64,000 nt of DNA from an uncultured Eubacteriales bacterium (GTDB lineage: Bacteria; Bacillota; Clostridia; Oscillospirales; Oscillospiraceae). Within the stretch, counting starts at the first letter, position 1, and each line of letters opens with the position of its first letter. Under the pieces are notes generated by a model. The model had not been told where the DNA came from and did not search any database. It was given only the letters and a program-made list of their open reading frames with translations. Made by a program: the position numbers and the translations under genes. Below, one piece after another: positions 8,734-16,717 of this stretch. The DNA is taken from assembly GCA_900545405.1 (NCBI GenBank), contig UQYT01000009.1, forward strand, positions 1-64,000. The letters are read 5' to 3'.

Positions 8734-9948
8734 ATGAAGTACACCGCCGATGAGATAATACAGTACGCGCGCGAGGAAAACGTGAAGTTCGTGCGCCTCG
8801 CCTTCTGCGACGTGTACGGGCGGCAGAAGAACATCTCCGTCATGGCCTCTGAGCTGGAGCGGGCTTTCCGCTCAGGCATCGCGATAGACGCCTCGGCCAT
8901 CCCGGGCTTCGGCGGCGAGGTGCGCTCGGATATGCTCCTGCACCCCGACCCGGGCACGCTTGCAGAGCTGCCCTGGCGGCCCGAAAACGGCAAGGTCGTC
9001 CGGCTCTTCTGCGACATAAAGTATCCCGACGGCCGCCCCTTTGAGGCGGACACCCGCGCGCTGCTGCGCCGCGCCGTGGAGCGGGCCGAGCACGCGGGCT
9101 ACAGCTTCGCCTTCGGCTCCGAGATGGAGTTTTACATCTTCAAGCGCGACGAGGACGGCGAGCCGACCCGCATCCCCTACGACCACGCGGGCTACATGGA
9201 CATAGCCCCCGAGGACCGCGGCGAGAACATCCGCCGCGAGGTCTGCCTGACGCTCGAGCAGATGGGCATCCGGCCGGAGGGCTCCCACCACGAGGAGGGC
9301 CCGAGCCAGAACGAGATAGACTTCCGCTACTCCGACCCCCTCTCGGCGGCGGACAACGCGGTGACCTTCTGCGCCGTGGTGCGCACCATAGCGGCGCGCA
9401 ACGGCCTGTGCGCGGACTTCTCACCCAAGCCCCTGCCCAACTTTGCGGGCAGCGGACTGCACATCAACATGTCTGTGCGCGGCGAGGTGGGCGGCTTCGA
9501 CCCCATGCCCTACGTCATCGCGGGCGTGCTCGACAAGATCTACGACATGACGGCCTTCCTGAACCCCTGCGAGGCGTCCTACGCGCGCCTGGGCAGCTTC
9601 AAGGCGCCGAGGTATATCACCTGGTCGAGCGAGAACCGCTCCCAGCTCATCCGCATCCCGGCGGCCGAGGGCGAGTTCCGCCGCGCCGAGCTCCGCTCCG
9701 CGGACCCGATGGCGAACCCCTACATTGCCTTCGCCCTGCTCATCCACGCGGGGCTGGACGGCATCAAGGGCCGGCTCAACCTGCCCGAGCCGGCGGACAT
9801 AAACCTCTACACCGCCCCGCAGAGCGTTGTGGACAGCTACCGCCGCCTGCCCGCCTCCCTGACCGAGGCCGCGGCCGCGGCGGCAAAGAGCGAATTCATT
9901 GCAAAACACCTGCCCGAGGCTGTGGCCCAGGCATATTTCAGACACTGA
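8734..9948 (+). CDS. Short glutamine synthetase type I family protein
   Basis: A glutamine synthetase of the type I fold, 404 residues against about 440 for typical GlnA. The beta-grasp N-terminus is present, then SEMEFYIF (129-136), SHHEEGPSQNEIDF (184-197), SGLHINMS (240-247) and NRSQLIRIP. Differences from canonical enzymes are clear: the usual APGQ after HHE is GPSQ, and the NGSGxHxH motif reads AGSGLHIN, losing an Asn and the second His. The C-terminus stops soon after AQAYF and lacks the E-W-x-x-Y-R end. It may still make glutamine, or act as a gamma-glutamyl ligase on another amine, or be regulatory. The start has GGGAG 5 nt upstream. It precedes the ANTAR gene. Confidence 0.85.
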   Translation: MKYTADEIIQYAREENVKFVRLAFCDVYGRQKNISVMASELERAFRSGIAIDASAIPGFGGEVRSDMLLHPDPGTLAELPWRPENGKVVRLFCDIKYPDGRPFEADTRALLRRAVERAEHAGYSFAFGSEMEFYIFKRDEDGEPTRIPYDHAGYMDIAPEDRGENIRREVCLTLEQMGIRPEGSHHEEGPSQNEIDFRYSDPLSAADNAVTFCAVVRTIAARNGLCADFSPKPLPNFAGSGLHINMSVRGEVGGFDPMPYVIAGVLDKIYDMTAFLNPCEASYARLGSFKAPRYITWSSENRSQLIRIPAAEGEFRRAELRSADPMANPYIAFALLIHAGLDGIKGRLNLPEPADINLYTAPQSVVDSYRRLPASLTEAAAAAAKSEFIAKHLPEAVAQAYFRH

Positions 9949-9984
9949 GCGGTATAAAAATTCCGGAGAAGGGAGGGAGCGCGA

Positions 9985-10569
9985 TTGGTCTTTCGGGAGC
10001 ACACCTACGGCGTCCTCGTCGTCTCGTCCTCGGAAAAATTCAACAGCACCATGAAGACGCTCCTGCCCATGACGGACTACTGGCCGCTGGACTTCGCGGG
10101 CAGCGTCAACGAGGCGCGGCGGCGCATGCTGGAGACGGAGTACGACCTCGTGCTCATAAACGCGCCCCTGCCGGACGACTTCGGCACCCGGCTGGCCACG
10201 AGCATTTGCAATGAGACCGGCCTCGGCGTGCTGCTCTTCGTCAAGGCCGCGATGTATGACGACGTCTGCTCCAAGGTCACGGAGTACGGCGTGCTCACGG
10301 TGTCTAAGCCCGCGCCGCTGCAGGTGGTGCGCCAGTCGCTGAGCGTGCTTTGCGCCACGCGGGAGCGGCTGCGCCGCATGGAGGCGCGCCAGGCCTCCGT
10401 GGAGGAGAAGATAGAGGAGATCCGCCTCGTGAACCGCGCCAAATGGCTGCTCATAGAGCGGCTCGGCATGACGGAGGCTGAGGCTCACAGATACATGGAA
10501 AAGCAGGCCATGGACCAGCGCGTGTCCAAGCGCGGCCTTGCCGAGATAATCATAAAAACCTATGAATAA
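9985..10569 (+). CDS. ANTAR-domain antiterminator with pseudo-receiver
   Basis: A 194-residue regulator of the NitR/EutV/NasR type, which bind RNA hairpins in leaders and prevent termination. Residues 1-120 resemble a response-regulator receiver, but the phosphoacceptor position in YDLVLINAPLP carries Asn59 instead of Asp, so phosphorylation is unlikely. A coiled-coil stretch (about 120-140) leads to a C-terminal ANTAR domain (about 133-185) with the typical three-helix pattern around AEAHRYMEKQAMDQR. The start is a TTG with GGAGAAGGGAGGG just upstream. It lies between glnA and pyrG, opposite leaders with terminator hairpins, so those leaders are its likely targets. Regulators of this family have been linked to clostridial glutamine synthetase genes. 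Confidence 0.88.
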   Translation: MVFREHTYGVLVVSSSEKFNSTMKTLLPMTDYWPLDFAGSVNEARRRMLETEYDLVLINAPLPDDFGTRLATSICNETGLGVLLFVKAAMYDDVCSKVTEYGVLTVSKPAPLQVVRQSLSVLCATRERLRRMEARQASVEEKIEEIRLVNRAKWLLIERLGMTEAEAHRYMEKQAMDQRVSKRGLAEIIIKTYE

Positions 10570-10587
10570 AGTGGGAGGAGCGGGAAA

Positions 10588-12186
10588 ATGACAAAGCATA
10601 TTTTCGTGACGGGAGGCGTGGTGTCCGGCCTGGGCAAGGGCATAACGGCCGCCTCGCTGGGCAGACTTCTCAAGGCTCGCGGCCTGAAGGTCGCGGCGCA
10701 GAAGCTCGACCCCTACATAAACGTCGACCCCGGCACGATGAGCCCCTATCAGCACGGCGAGGTCTACGTCACCACCGACGGCGCGGAGACGGACCTGGAC
10801 CTCGGCCACTACGAGCGCTTCATAGACGAGGACCTCAACAGCCTCTCCAACCTCACCACCGGCCGCGTATACTCCTCCGTCATCCAGAAGGAGCGCCGCG
10901 GCGAGTACCTTGGCAGCACCGTGCAGACAATCCCGCACATCACCGATGAGATAAAAGGCAGCATCCGGGCCCTGGCCGAGCGCACAGGCGCGGACGTGCT
11001 TATAACCGAAATAGGCGGTACCATAGGCGACATAGAGGGCCAGCCCTTCATCGAGGCCATACGGCAGATAGGCCGTGAGGCCGGCAAGGGCAACGCCATC
11101 TTCATCCACGTCACGCTGGTGCCCTATCTCAAGGCCTCCGGCGAGCACAAGTCGAAGCCCACCCAGCACTCGGTAAAGGAGCTACAGGGCCTCGGAGTCT
11201 CGCCGGATATTATTGTGCTGCGCAGCGACGAGCCCATAGAGGACCGCAGCATCTTCCGCAAGGTGGCGGGCTTCTGCAACGTCTCGGAGGACTGCGTCAT
11301 CGGCAATGTCACGCTGCCCACGCTCTATGAGGCGCCGCTGATGCTCGAGGAGGCGGGCCTTGCCCGCGTCGTGTGCCGCGAGCTGGGGCTGGAGACCCCG
11401 GAGCCGGACCTCACCGAGTGGCGCGCCATGGTAGAACGCATGCACAGCCAGAGCCGCAGCGTGAAGATAGGCCTCGTCGGCAAGTATGTGAAGCTCCACG
11501 ACGCCTACCTCTCCGTGGCCGAGGCGCTCCGCCACGCCGCCTGGGCCCAGGACGCCAAGGTGGACATCGACTGGATAGACGCCGAGGAGCTGGAAAAGCC
11601 CGACGGCGAGCGGCTGCTCTCCGGCCTTGACGGCATAATCGTCCCCGGCGGCTTCGGCCTGAGGGGCACCGAGGGCATGTTCATCGCGGCGAGGTACGCG
11701 CGCGAGCACCATGTGCCCTACTTCGGCATCTGCCTCGGCATGCAGACGGCGGTCATCGAGTTCGCGCGCGACGCCGCGGGCCTCGCGGACGCCAACTCCG
11801 GTGAGTTCGACCCGGAGAGCACGAACAAGGTCATAGACTTCATGCCCGGCCAGAGCGAGAGCGTGGACAAGGGCGGCACCCTCCGCCTCGGCGGCTACCC
11901 ATGCGTCATCACGCCGGGCACGACCATGGCCCGCTGCTACGGTGAGCGCGAGATAACCGAGCGCCACCGCCACCGCTACGAGTTCAACAACGACTACCGC
12001 GAGCTGCTGCAGGAAAAGGGCCTGACGCTAAGCGGCCTCTCTCCCGACGGCAGGCTCGTCGAGGCTGTGGAGCTCAGCGGCGAGCGCTTCTTCGTCGGCG
12101 TGCAGTACCACCCCGAGTTCAAGTCCCGCCCGAACCGCCCGCACCCGCTGTTCATGGCCTTCATCGCCGCCTCCCTGGGCGACTGA
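10588..12186 (+). CDS. pyrG: CTP synthase
   Basis: Aminates UTP to CTP with ATP and glutamine (532 residues). The N-terminal synthetase domain opens with GGVVSGLGKG. The C-terminal class I amidotransferase has GICLGMQ with the nucleophile Cys and the HPEFKSRP His/Glu motif. The gene starts 18 nt after the ANTAR stop with GGAGGAG upstream. It is thus the last gene of the rightward glutamine transcript and is closed by a strong terminator. Confidence 0.97.
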   Translation: MTKHIFVTGGVVSGLGKGITAASLGRLLKARGLKVAAQKLDPYINVDPGTMSPYQHGEVYVTTDGAETDLDLGHYERFIDEDLNSLSNLTTGRVYSSVIQKERRGEYLGSTVQTIPHITDEIKGSIRALAERTGADVLITEIGGTIGDIEGQPFIEAIRQIGREAGKGNAIFIHVTLVPYLKASGEHKSKPTQHSVKELQGLGVSPDIIVLRSDEPIEDRSIFRKVAGFCNVSEDCVIGNVTLPTLYEAPLMLEEAGLARVVCRELGLETPEPDLTEWRAMVERMHSQSRSVKIGLVGKYVKLHDAYLSVAEALRHAAWAQDAKVDIDWIDAEELEKPDGERLLSGLDGIIVPGGFGLRGTEGMFIAARYAREHHVPYFGICLGMQTAVIEFARDAAGLADANSGEFDPESTNKVIDFMPGQSESVDKGGTLRLGGYPCVITPGTTMARCYGEREITERHRHRYEFNNDYRELLQEKGLTLSGLSPDGRLVEAVELSGERFFVGVQYHPEFKSRPNRPHPLFMAFIAASLGD

Positions 12187-12197
12187 GATAAAAAAAG

Positions 12198-12227
12198 ACC
12201 GCCGCGAGGAAATTTCCTCGCGGCGGT
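12198..12227. terminator. Bidirectional terminator between pyrG and pfkA
   Basis: A perfect 15-bp inverted repeat (30 bp, 12198-12227) has an A tract on the left and a T-rich tract on the right. It can stop pyrG transcripts rightward and pfkA transcripts leftward. Confidence 0.92.
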
Positions 12228-12234
12228 TTTCGTT

Positions 12235-13320
12235 TTAGTCTCCGAAGAAGATGCCGACGTCTCTCGCGGTCTGGATGAGCGGGTGGTCGGTGGGAAGGAA
12301 CTTGGTGCGGCTCGCGGCGTCCTCAAGCGGGACGTCCACGATGCGTCCCTCCTGGATGCCGACCATGGTGCCGTATTTCTTCTGCATGATGAGCCTCGCG
12401 GCGGCGGTGCCGAACTGGGTGGCCAGCACGCGGTCGTAGGGGCAGGGGGGGCCGCCCCTCTGATAGTGGCCGGGCACGGTGACGCGCGTCTCCTGGCCGG
12501 TCATGCTCTCCAGCTCCGCGGCGATGCGGTAGGAGATGGTGGAGTGGCGGGAGGCCTCCTTGACGCGGCGGCGCTCCTCCTCGCTGAGCACGGCGTCCGT
12601 CGAGGAGACGGCGCCCTCGGCCACGGCGATGATGGAGAAGTTGCGCCCGCGCTTGCGGCGGTATTCTATGGCCGCGGCGACCTTCTCGATGTCGTAGGGG
12701 ATCTCGGGGATGAGCACGATGTCGGCGCCGGAGGCGATGCCGGCGTTGAGCGTCAGCCAGCCCGCGTCGCGGCCCATGAGCTCCACCAGGAACACGCGGC
12801 TGTGGGAGCTCGCGGTGGAGTGGATGTAGTCGATGACGTTCGTCGCAATGTCCACGGCGCTCTGGAAGCCGAAGGTGGTGTCCGTGCCCCAGATGTCGTT
12901 GTCGATGGTCTTGGGCAGAGTAACGATGTTCATGCCCGCGTCCATAAGCAGCTTGGCGCTCTTCTGCGTGCCGTTGCCACCCATGACCACCAGACAGTCG
13001 AGGTTGAGCCGGTTGTAGGTGTTCAGCATCGCGGGCATGAGGTCGTTGCCCTCGTCGTCCACGATGGCCTTGCCGGGGATGTATTTTTGACGAGAGGTGC
13101 CGAGAATGGTGCCGCCCTCGATGAGGATGCCGGAAAAGTCGCTCGGTTCCATGAACTTGTAGTCGCCCTCGATGAGGCCCTTGTAGCCGTCGTACATGCC
13201 GTAGATCTCGACATTGTCGACGTACTGGAACAGCGCCTTGCCAACGCCGCGGATGGCCGCGTTCAGGCCCTGGCAGTCGCCGCCCGAGGTGACGAGGCCG
13301 ACTCTGGTGTTGCGTTTCAT
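12235..13320 (-). CDS. pfkA: 6-phosphofructokinase
   Basis: Phosphorylates fructose-6-phosphate in glycolysis (361 residues). Motifs are SGGDCQGLNAAIRG at the N-terminus, GGNGT (114-118), PKTIDND (136-142) and MGRDAGWL. In E. coli PfkA the matching loop is GGDGS. Here the Asp that contacts magnesium is Asn, while the Gly associated with ATP use is kept. The Lys in PKTIDND is found in both PPi-dependent and ATP-dependent group III enzymes. ATP is therefore the more likely donor, but this is not proven by sequence. A single gene with its own strong promoter. Confidence 0.93.
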   Translation of the reverse strand: MKRNTRVGLVTSGGDCQGLNAAIRGVGKALFQYVDNVEIYGMYDGYKGLIEGDYKFMEPSDFSGILIEGGTILGTSRQKYIPGKAIVDDEGNDLMPAMLNTYNRLNLDCLVVMGGNGTQKSAKLLMDAGMNIVTLPKTIDNDIWGTDTTFGFQSAVDIATNVIDYIHSTASSHSRVFLVELMGRDAGWLTLNAGIASGADIVLIPEIPYDIEKVAAAIEYRRKRGRNFSIIAVAEGAVSSTDAVLSEEERRRVKEASRHSTISYRIAAELESMTGQETRVTVPGHYQRGGPPCPYDRVLATQFGTAAARLIMQKKYGTMVGIQEGRIVDVPLEDAASRTKFLPTDHPLIQTARDVGIFFGD

Positions 13321-13356
13321 AAATCACCCTCCAAATATACCTAACGTACCAAATGT

Positions 13357-13385
13357 ATCATACAACACCGCACGCACCCTGTCAA
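13357..13385 (-). promoter_or_regulatory. Promoter of pfkA
   Basis: On the minus strand TTGACA (13380-13385) and TATGAT (13357-13362) are separated by 17 bp, just upstream of the pfkA start. Confidence 0.88.
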
Positions 13386-13404
13386 CACCAATCTGCGCAC
13401 TTCG

Positions 13405-14769
13405 TCATTTGCCGACGCAGAAGCGCGAAAAGATGCGGTCTGTGACGTCGTCGCGGACGCTGCGGCCGGTGAGCTCGGCGAGGGCGGCGAGGGCGTCCTC
13501 GGCCTCGGTGAGCACGGCGTCGGGGGTCAGTCCGGCGGCGAGGGCGTCCCGCGCGGCGTCAAGCGCGGAGAGCGCGCGGCCCACGGCCTCGGCCTGGCGG
13601 GCGTTGGTGAGTATCTCGCCCGCGGGGGCCGCCGGGGCGGGGAAGAGCTCCGCCACCGCCGCGGCCAGGGCGTCTAGCCCCTCGCCAGTGCGCGCGCTGA
13701 GGCTCACCACGGCGTCAAAGCCCGTGAGCTCCGCCGCATCCAGCACTTGGGGCAGGTCGCACTTGTTTATGACGCAGACGGCCCGTTTGGCCGCGCGCGC
13801 GGCGGCAAGCGTCTCGCCGTCCGCGTCCGAGAGCGGCTGCGAGCCGTCGAACACCGCTATGGCCAGCTCCGCACCCTCGGCGGCGGCAAAGGCCCGGCGC
13901 ACGCCCTCGCGCTCGGCCTCATCCGCGGCCTCGCGCAGTCCCGCCGTGTCCGTCAGGCGCAGCAGTACCCCGCCGAGCAGGGCCTTTTCCTCAATCGTGT
14001 CCCGCGTTGTGCCCGGCTGGGCCGTGACTATCGCCCGGTCGTAGCCGAGTATTGCGTTCAAAAGCGAGCTCTTGCCCGCGTTCGGGCGGCCGACTATCGC
14101 CGCACGCACGCCCTCGCGCATGACCCGCCCGCGCTCAAAGCTCGCGAGCAGTTCGCGCAGCTCCGCCGCGCCCGCGTCCAGGCGCGAGGCGTAGTTTGCA
14201 AGCTCAAAGGGCTCGATGTCCTCGTCCGGGTAGTCCAGCACGGCGTCAAAGTGTGATATTATGTCAACCACATCCGAGTACACCCTCTCGGCCCGGCGGC
14301 TGAGCGCGCCTCCGAGCTGGCCGGCGGCGTTTACGGCGGCTTCGGCTGTGGCGGCCTCGATGATGTCGATGACGGCCTCGGCCTCGGTGAGGTCGAGCAT
14401 GCCGTTCAAAAAGGCGCGCTTGGTGAACTCGCCAGGCCCGGCCTGCCTGGCCCCGGCGGCGAAGAGTGCCTCGAGCGCGGCGCGCAGCACGACGGGGGAG
14501 CCGTGGCACTGCAGCTCGGCGGTGTCCTCGCCGGTGTAGCTGTGCGGCGCGCGGCTGATCGTGCACAGGCAGATGTCGAGCACGTGCCCGGCGGCGTCCA
14601 CGAGGCGGCCGTAGACCAGCTGTCGGTCCCGGTGCTCGGACATGGGCCTGCCGTCGGCGGGGCGGAACACGGCCTCTGCGGCGGCGACCGCCCCGGGGCC
14701 GGAGACTCGGACTATGCCTATGGCGGAGACGACCTCGCCCGTGGCGATGGCGGCAATGGTGTCTGACAT
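13405..14769 (-). CDS. mnmE: tRNA modification GTPase MnmE
   Basis: With MnmG this GTPase builds the carboxymethylaminomethyl group on wobble uridine 34 of several tRNAs. The 454-residue protein has the folate-binding N-terminal domain, a helical domain and an inserted G domain with GRPNAGKSS, DTAGLR and NKCD, and it ends in the invariant CxGK sequence (FCVGK). MnmG is not in the window, although the two are often neighbours. The Shine-Dalgarno AAAGGAG overlaps the T tract of the adjacent SLH-gene terminator. Confidence 0.97.
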   Translation of the reverse strand: MSDTIAAIATGEVVSAIGIVRVSGPGAVAAAEAVFRPADGRPMSEHRDRQLVYGRLVDAAGHVLDICLCTISRAPHSYTGEDTAELQCHGSPVVLRAALEALFAAGARQAGPGEFTKRAFLNGMLDLTEAEAVIDIIEAATAEAAVNAAGQLGGALSRRAERVYSDVVDIISHFDAVLDYPDEDIEPFELANYASRLDAGAAELRELLASFERGRVMREGVRAAIVGRPNAGKSSLLNAILGYDRAIVTAQPGTTRDTIEEKALLGGVLLRLTDTAGLREAADEAEREGVRRAFAAAEGAELAIAVFDGSQPLSDADGETLAAARAAKRAVCVINKCDLPQVLDAAELTGFDAVVSLSARTGEGLDALAAAVAELFPAPAAPAGEILTNARQAEAVGRALSALDAARDALAAGLTPDAVLTEAEDALAALAELTGRSVRDDVTDRIFSRFCVGK

Positions 14770-14784
14770 GCTGAAAACTCCTTT

Positions 14785-14810
14785 AAAAAAAGCCGCCCCG
14801 GAGGACGGCT
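14785..14810 (-). terminator. Terminator after the SLH-protein gene
   Basis: An inverted repeat with AGCCG/CGGCT arms (14791-14810) is flanked by A6-7 and T6. On the minus strand it follows the SLH gene stop at 14829. Confidence 0.8.
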
Positions 14811-14828
14811 TTTTTGATGGTATGGTGT

Positions 14829-15869
14829 TTAGCCGAGCGTGACGCTCTTGCGCAGGGAGTCGTCAAACATCCTGGCGATTATGGCGGCGACCTCGCTTCT
14901 CTTTATCCCGCTGTCGGGGAGGAAGGAGCCGTCCGCAAGCGAGCCGTCAAGGATGCCGGCGCGGTAGAAAGCGTATATCTCCTCGGAGCCTATGCTGCCC
15001 GCGGCGACGTCGGGGATGGCGCCGTCGGCGATGTTGTTTATCGCGAGGTATTCGGAGGCGGGCAGGGCGTTATAGAAGAGGCGGACATAGTCCCTGCGGC
15101 TGATGGGGGAGTCGTACTCGGCGCGGGAGAGAGCGCCGTAGCTCTCGGGCGCTATGCCGTTGCGCACGGCGTAATCCACATAGGTGGTGTACCAGGGGCT
15201 GCCGTTGGTGAGGGTGACCGCGCCCTCGTGGTAGAGCTGGTGCATGCAGGCGGCGATCTTGATGGCCTGGGCGAGCGTGAAGCTCTCATCCGGGCCGTAG
15301 CGCCCCTCGGCCACGCCGTCTATGAGGCCCAGATCGACAGCGGCGTAGACATACTCGGCGTACCAGCTGCCCGCGGGCACGTCGCTGAACGTGAGCGCGG
15401 AGGAGGCGGAGTACGACCCGCCGACGAGCAGCGTGGAGGCGGAGGAGGCGGTGACCGAGGCGCTGGAGCCCTCGCAGACGATGTACATCTGGTTCGGGTT
15501 AATGCGCCCGTTTGTGGCCTCACCGCCGACGCTGACGTTGAGGAAGGCGCCGGAGGTTATGCTGACCGTGGCGGAGCCGGAGAGCAGTGTCACAGAAGCG
15601 CCCTCCTTGAGGCTCAGGACCTGGCCCGCGGAGAGGGACACGCGCGCGGAGCCGCCCGACTGCCCCGACTGCTCAAAGGCGGGGCGCAGCGCGGCGTCTA
15701 TGCCTTCGGCCGCATCCTCGACAAGGGAGCTTGCCCAGCTGTCGGCATAGCTCTTGGACACCAGCGGGTCCGAGGCGCTGCCCGCCGCGGAGGCGGTCAC
15801 GGTGCCGCAGAGCAGCAGCAGCGTCAGAGCGAGGACGAGCAGACGCTTACGCACGGGGTGTCTCATCAT
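14829..15869 (-). CDS. Secreted SLH-domain protein
   Basis: A 346-residue exported protein. An N-terminal signal peptide (about residues 1-30, basic start then LLVLALTLLLLCG, cleavage after ASA) leads to a region of short beta-rich repeats of unknown role. Three S-layer homology repeats follow (about 175-340), recognisable by FSDVPAGSWYAEYVYAA and IPDVAAGSIGSEEIYAFYRAG. SLH repeats bind pyruvylated cell-wall polymers, so it is probably wall-attached. Its ATG overlaps the rex stop (ATGA), which ties a surface protein to a redox regulator. No enzymatic domain is visible. Confidence 0.85.
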   Translation of the reverse strand: MMRHPVRKRLLVLALTLLLLCGTVTASAAGSASDPLVSKSYADSWASSLVEDAAEGIDAALRPAFEQSGQSGGSARVSLSAGQVLSLKEGASVTLLSGSATVSITSGAFLNVSVGGEATNGRINPNQMYIVCEGSSASVTASSASTLLVGGSYSASSALTFSDVPAGSWYAEYVYAAVDLGLIDGVAEGRYGPDESFTLAQAIKIAACMHQLYHEGAVTLTNGSPWYTTYVDYAVRNGIAPESYGALSRAEYDSPISRRDYVRLFYNALPASEYLAINNIADGAIPDVAAGSIGSEEIYAFYRAGILDGSLADGSFLPDSGIKRSEVAAIIARMFDDSLRKSVTLG

Positions 15870-16534
15870 TTCTGGTTTTTGGCAGCGGCGGCCGCCTCGG
15901 CGTCGATGCGCTCGGAGAGGTAGTAGCCGAGGGCGAGCAGGCTGTCGGAGAAGTGGATGTTCTCCACGATGACCTCGCTCTCGGAGACGTCGAGCTCGAC
16001 GTTGGTGAAGTTCCAGATGGCCTTCACGCCGTGGTCGACCAGCTCGTGCGCGGCCTTGTTGGCCATGATCTTGGGCACGGAGAGGACGGCCATGTCGACC
16101 TTGTTGTTGTCGAAGATGTGGGGCAGCTCGGAGATGTCGTGCACGCGGATGCCGGAGATGTCGGTGCCGACGAGCTCGGGCCTGACGTCGTAGGCGGCGA
16201 GCATATGGAAACCGTACTGCTCGAAGCAGAAGTTCTCGATGAGCGCGCGGCCGATGTTGCCGACGCCGACGAGGATGACGGAGAAGTCGCGGTTCATTCC
16301 GAGTATGGAGGCTATCTCACCGCGCAGACCGGTGACGTTGTAGCCGTAGCCCTGCTGGCCGAATTCGCCGAAGCAGCTGAAGTCCTGCCTGATCTGGGAG
16401 GAGGTCAGCGACATCTGCCTGCCCAGCTCACCGGAGGAGATGCGGTCCACACCCGCGGTCTTGAGCTCGTCCAGCTTGCGCAGGTAGCGCGGCAGACGCC
16501 TTATAACGTTGTTGGATACCTTGAGCTGTTTCAC
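15866..16534 (-). CDS. rex: Redox-sensing transcriptional repressor Rex
   Basis: Rex represses fermentation and respiration genes and leaves DNA when the NADH/NAD ratio rises. The 222 residues comprise an N-terminal winged helix (about 1-80, with ISSGELGRQMSLTSSQIRQDF) and a Rossmann domain with GVGNIGRALI. Length and domain order are standard. It has its own promoter and is followed with a 4-nt overlap by the SLH gene. No clear Rex operator was seen at its own promoter. Confidence 0.96.
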   Translation of the reverse strand: MKQLKVSNNVIRRLPRYLRKLDELKTAGVDRISSGELGRQMSLTSSQIRQDFSCFGEFGQQGYGYNVTGLRGEIASILGMNRDFSVILVGVGNIGRALIENFCFEQYGFHMLAAYDVRPELVGTDISGIRVHDISELPHIFDNNKVDMAVLSVPKIMANKAAHELVDHGVKAIWNFTNVELDVSESEVIVENIHFSDSLLALGYYLSERIDAEAAAAAKNQK

Positions 16535-16595
16535 TTTTTCCCACCAAGTTCCTTTTCTATCCTCTTAAAAGAGAGTTGTCAGATTTCAGTGTAGA

Positions 16596-16624
16596 ATTAT
16601 AGCACAGCGATGCAAGCGTTTCAA
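16596..16624 (-). promoter_or_regulatory. Promoter of rex
   Basis: Minus-strand TTGAAA (16619-16624) and TATAAT (16596-16601) with a 17-bp spacer lie about 60 bp before the rex start. Confidence 0.87.
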
Positions 16625-16659
16625 GGGAAATTAATCTGTAAATCTTGCGAAAATTACAC

Positions 16660-16699
16660 AAAAACCCCCTCAATTTGACCAATGGGCAAAGTGAGGGGG
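16660..16699 (-). terminator. Terminator of the trmB-to-antisigma operon
   Basis: An 8-bp stem, CCCCCTCA with TGAGGGGG (outer arms 16665-16672 and 16692-16699), extends inward with partial pairing. A T5 tract follows on the minus strand. It lies 19 bp past the anti-sigma stop. Confidence 0.85.
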
Positions 16700-16717
16700 A
16701 AGAAATCGCACTCGGCG

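Noticed and set aside
9408..10214. A 268-codon frame overlapping the glnA end and ANTAR start
   Set aside because: Out of frame with two well-supported genes and of Arg/Gly/Pro-rich shadow composition.
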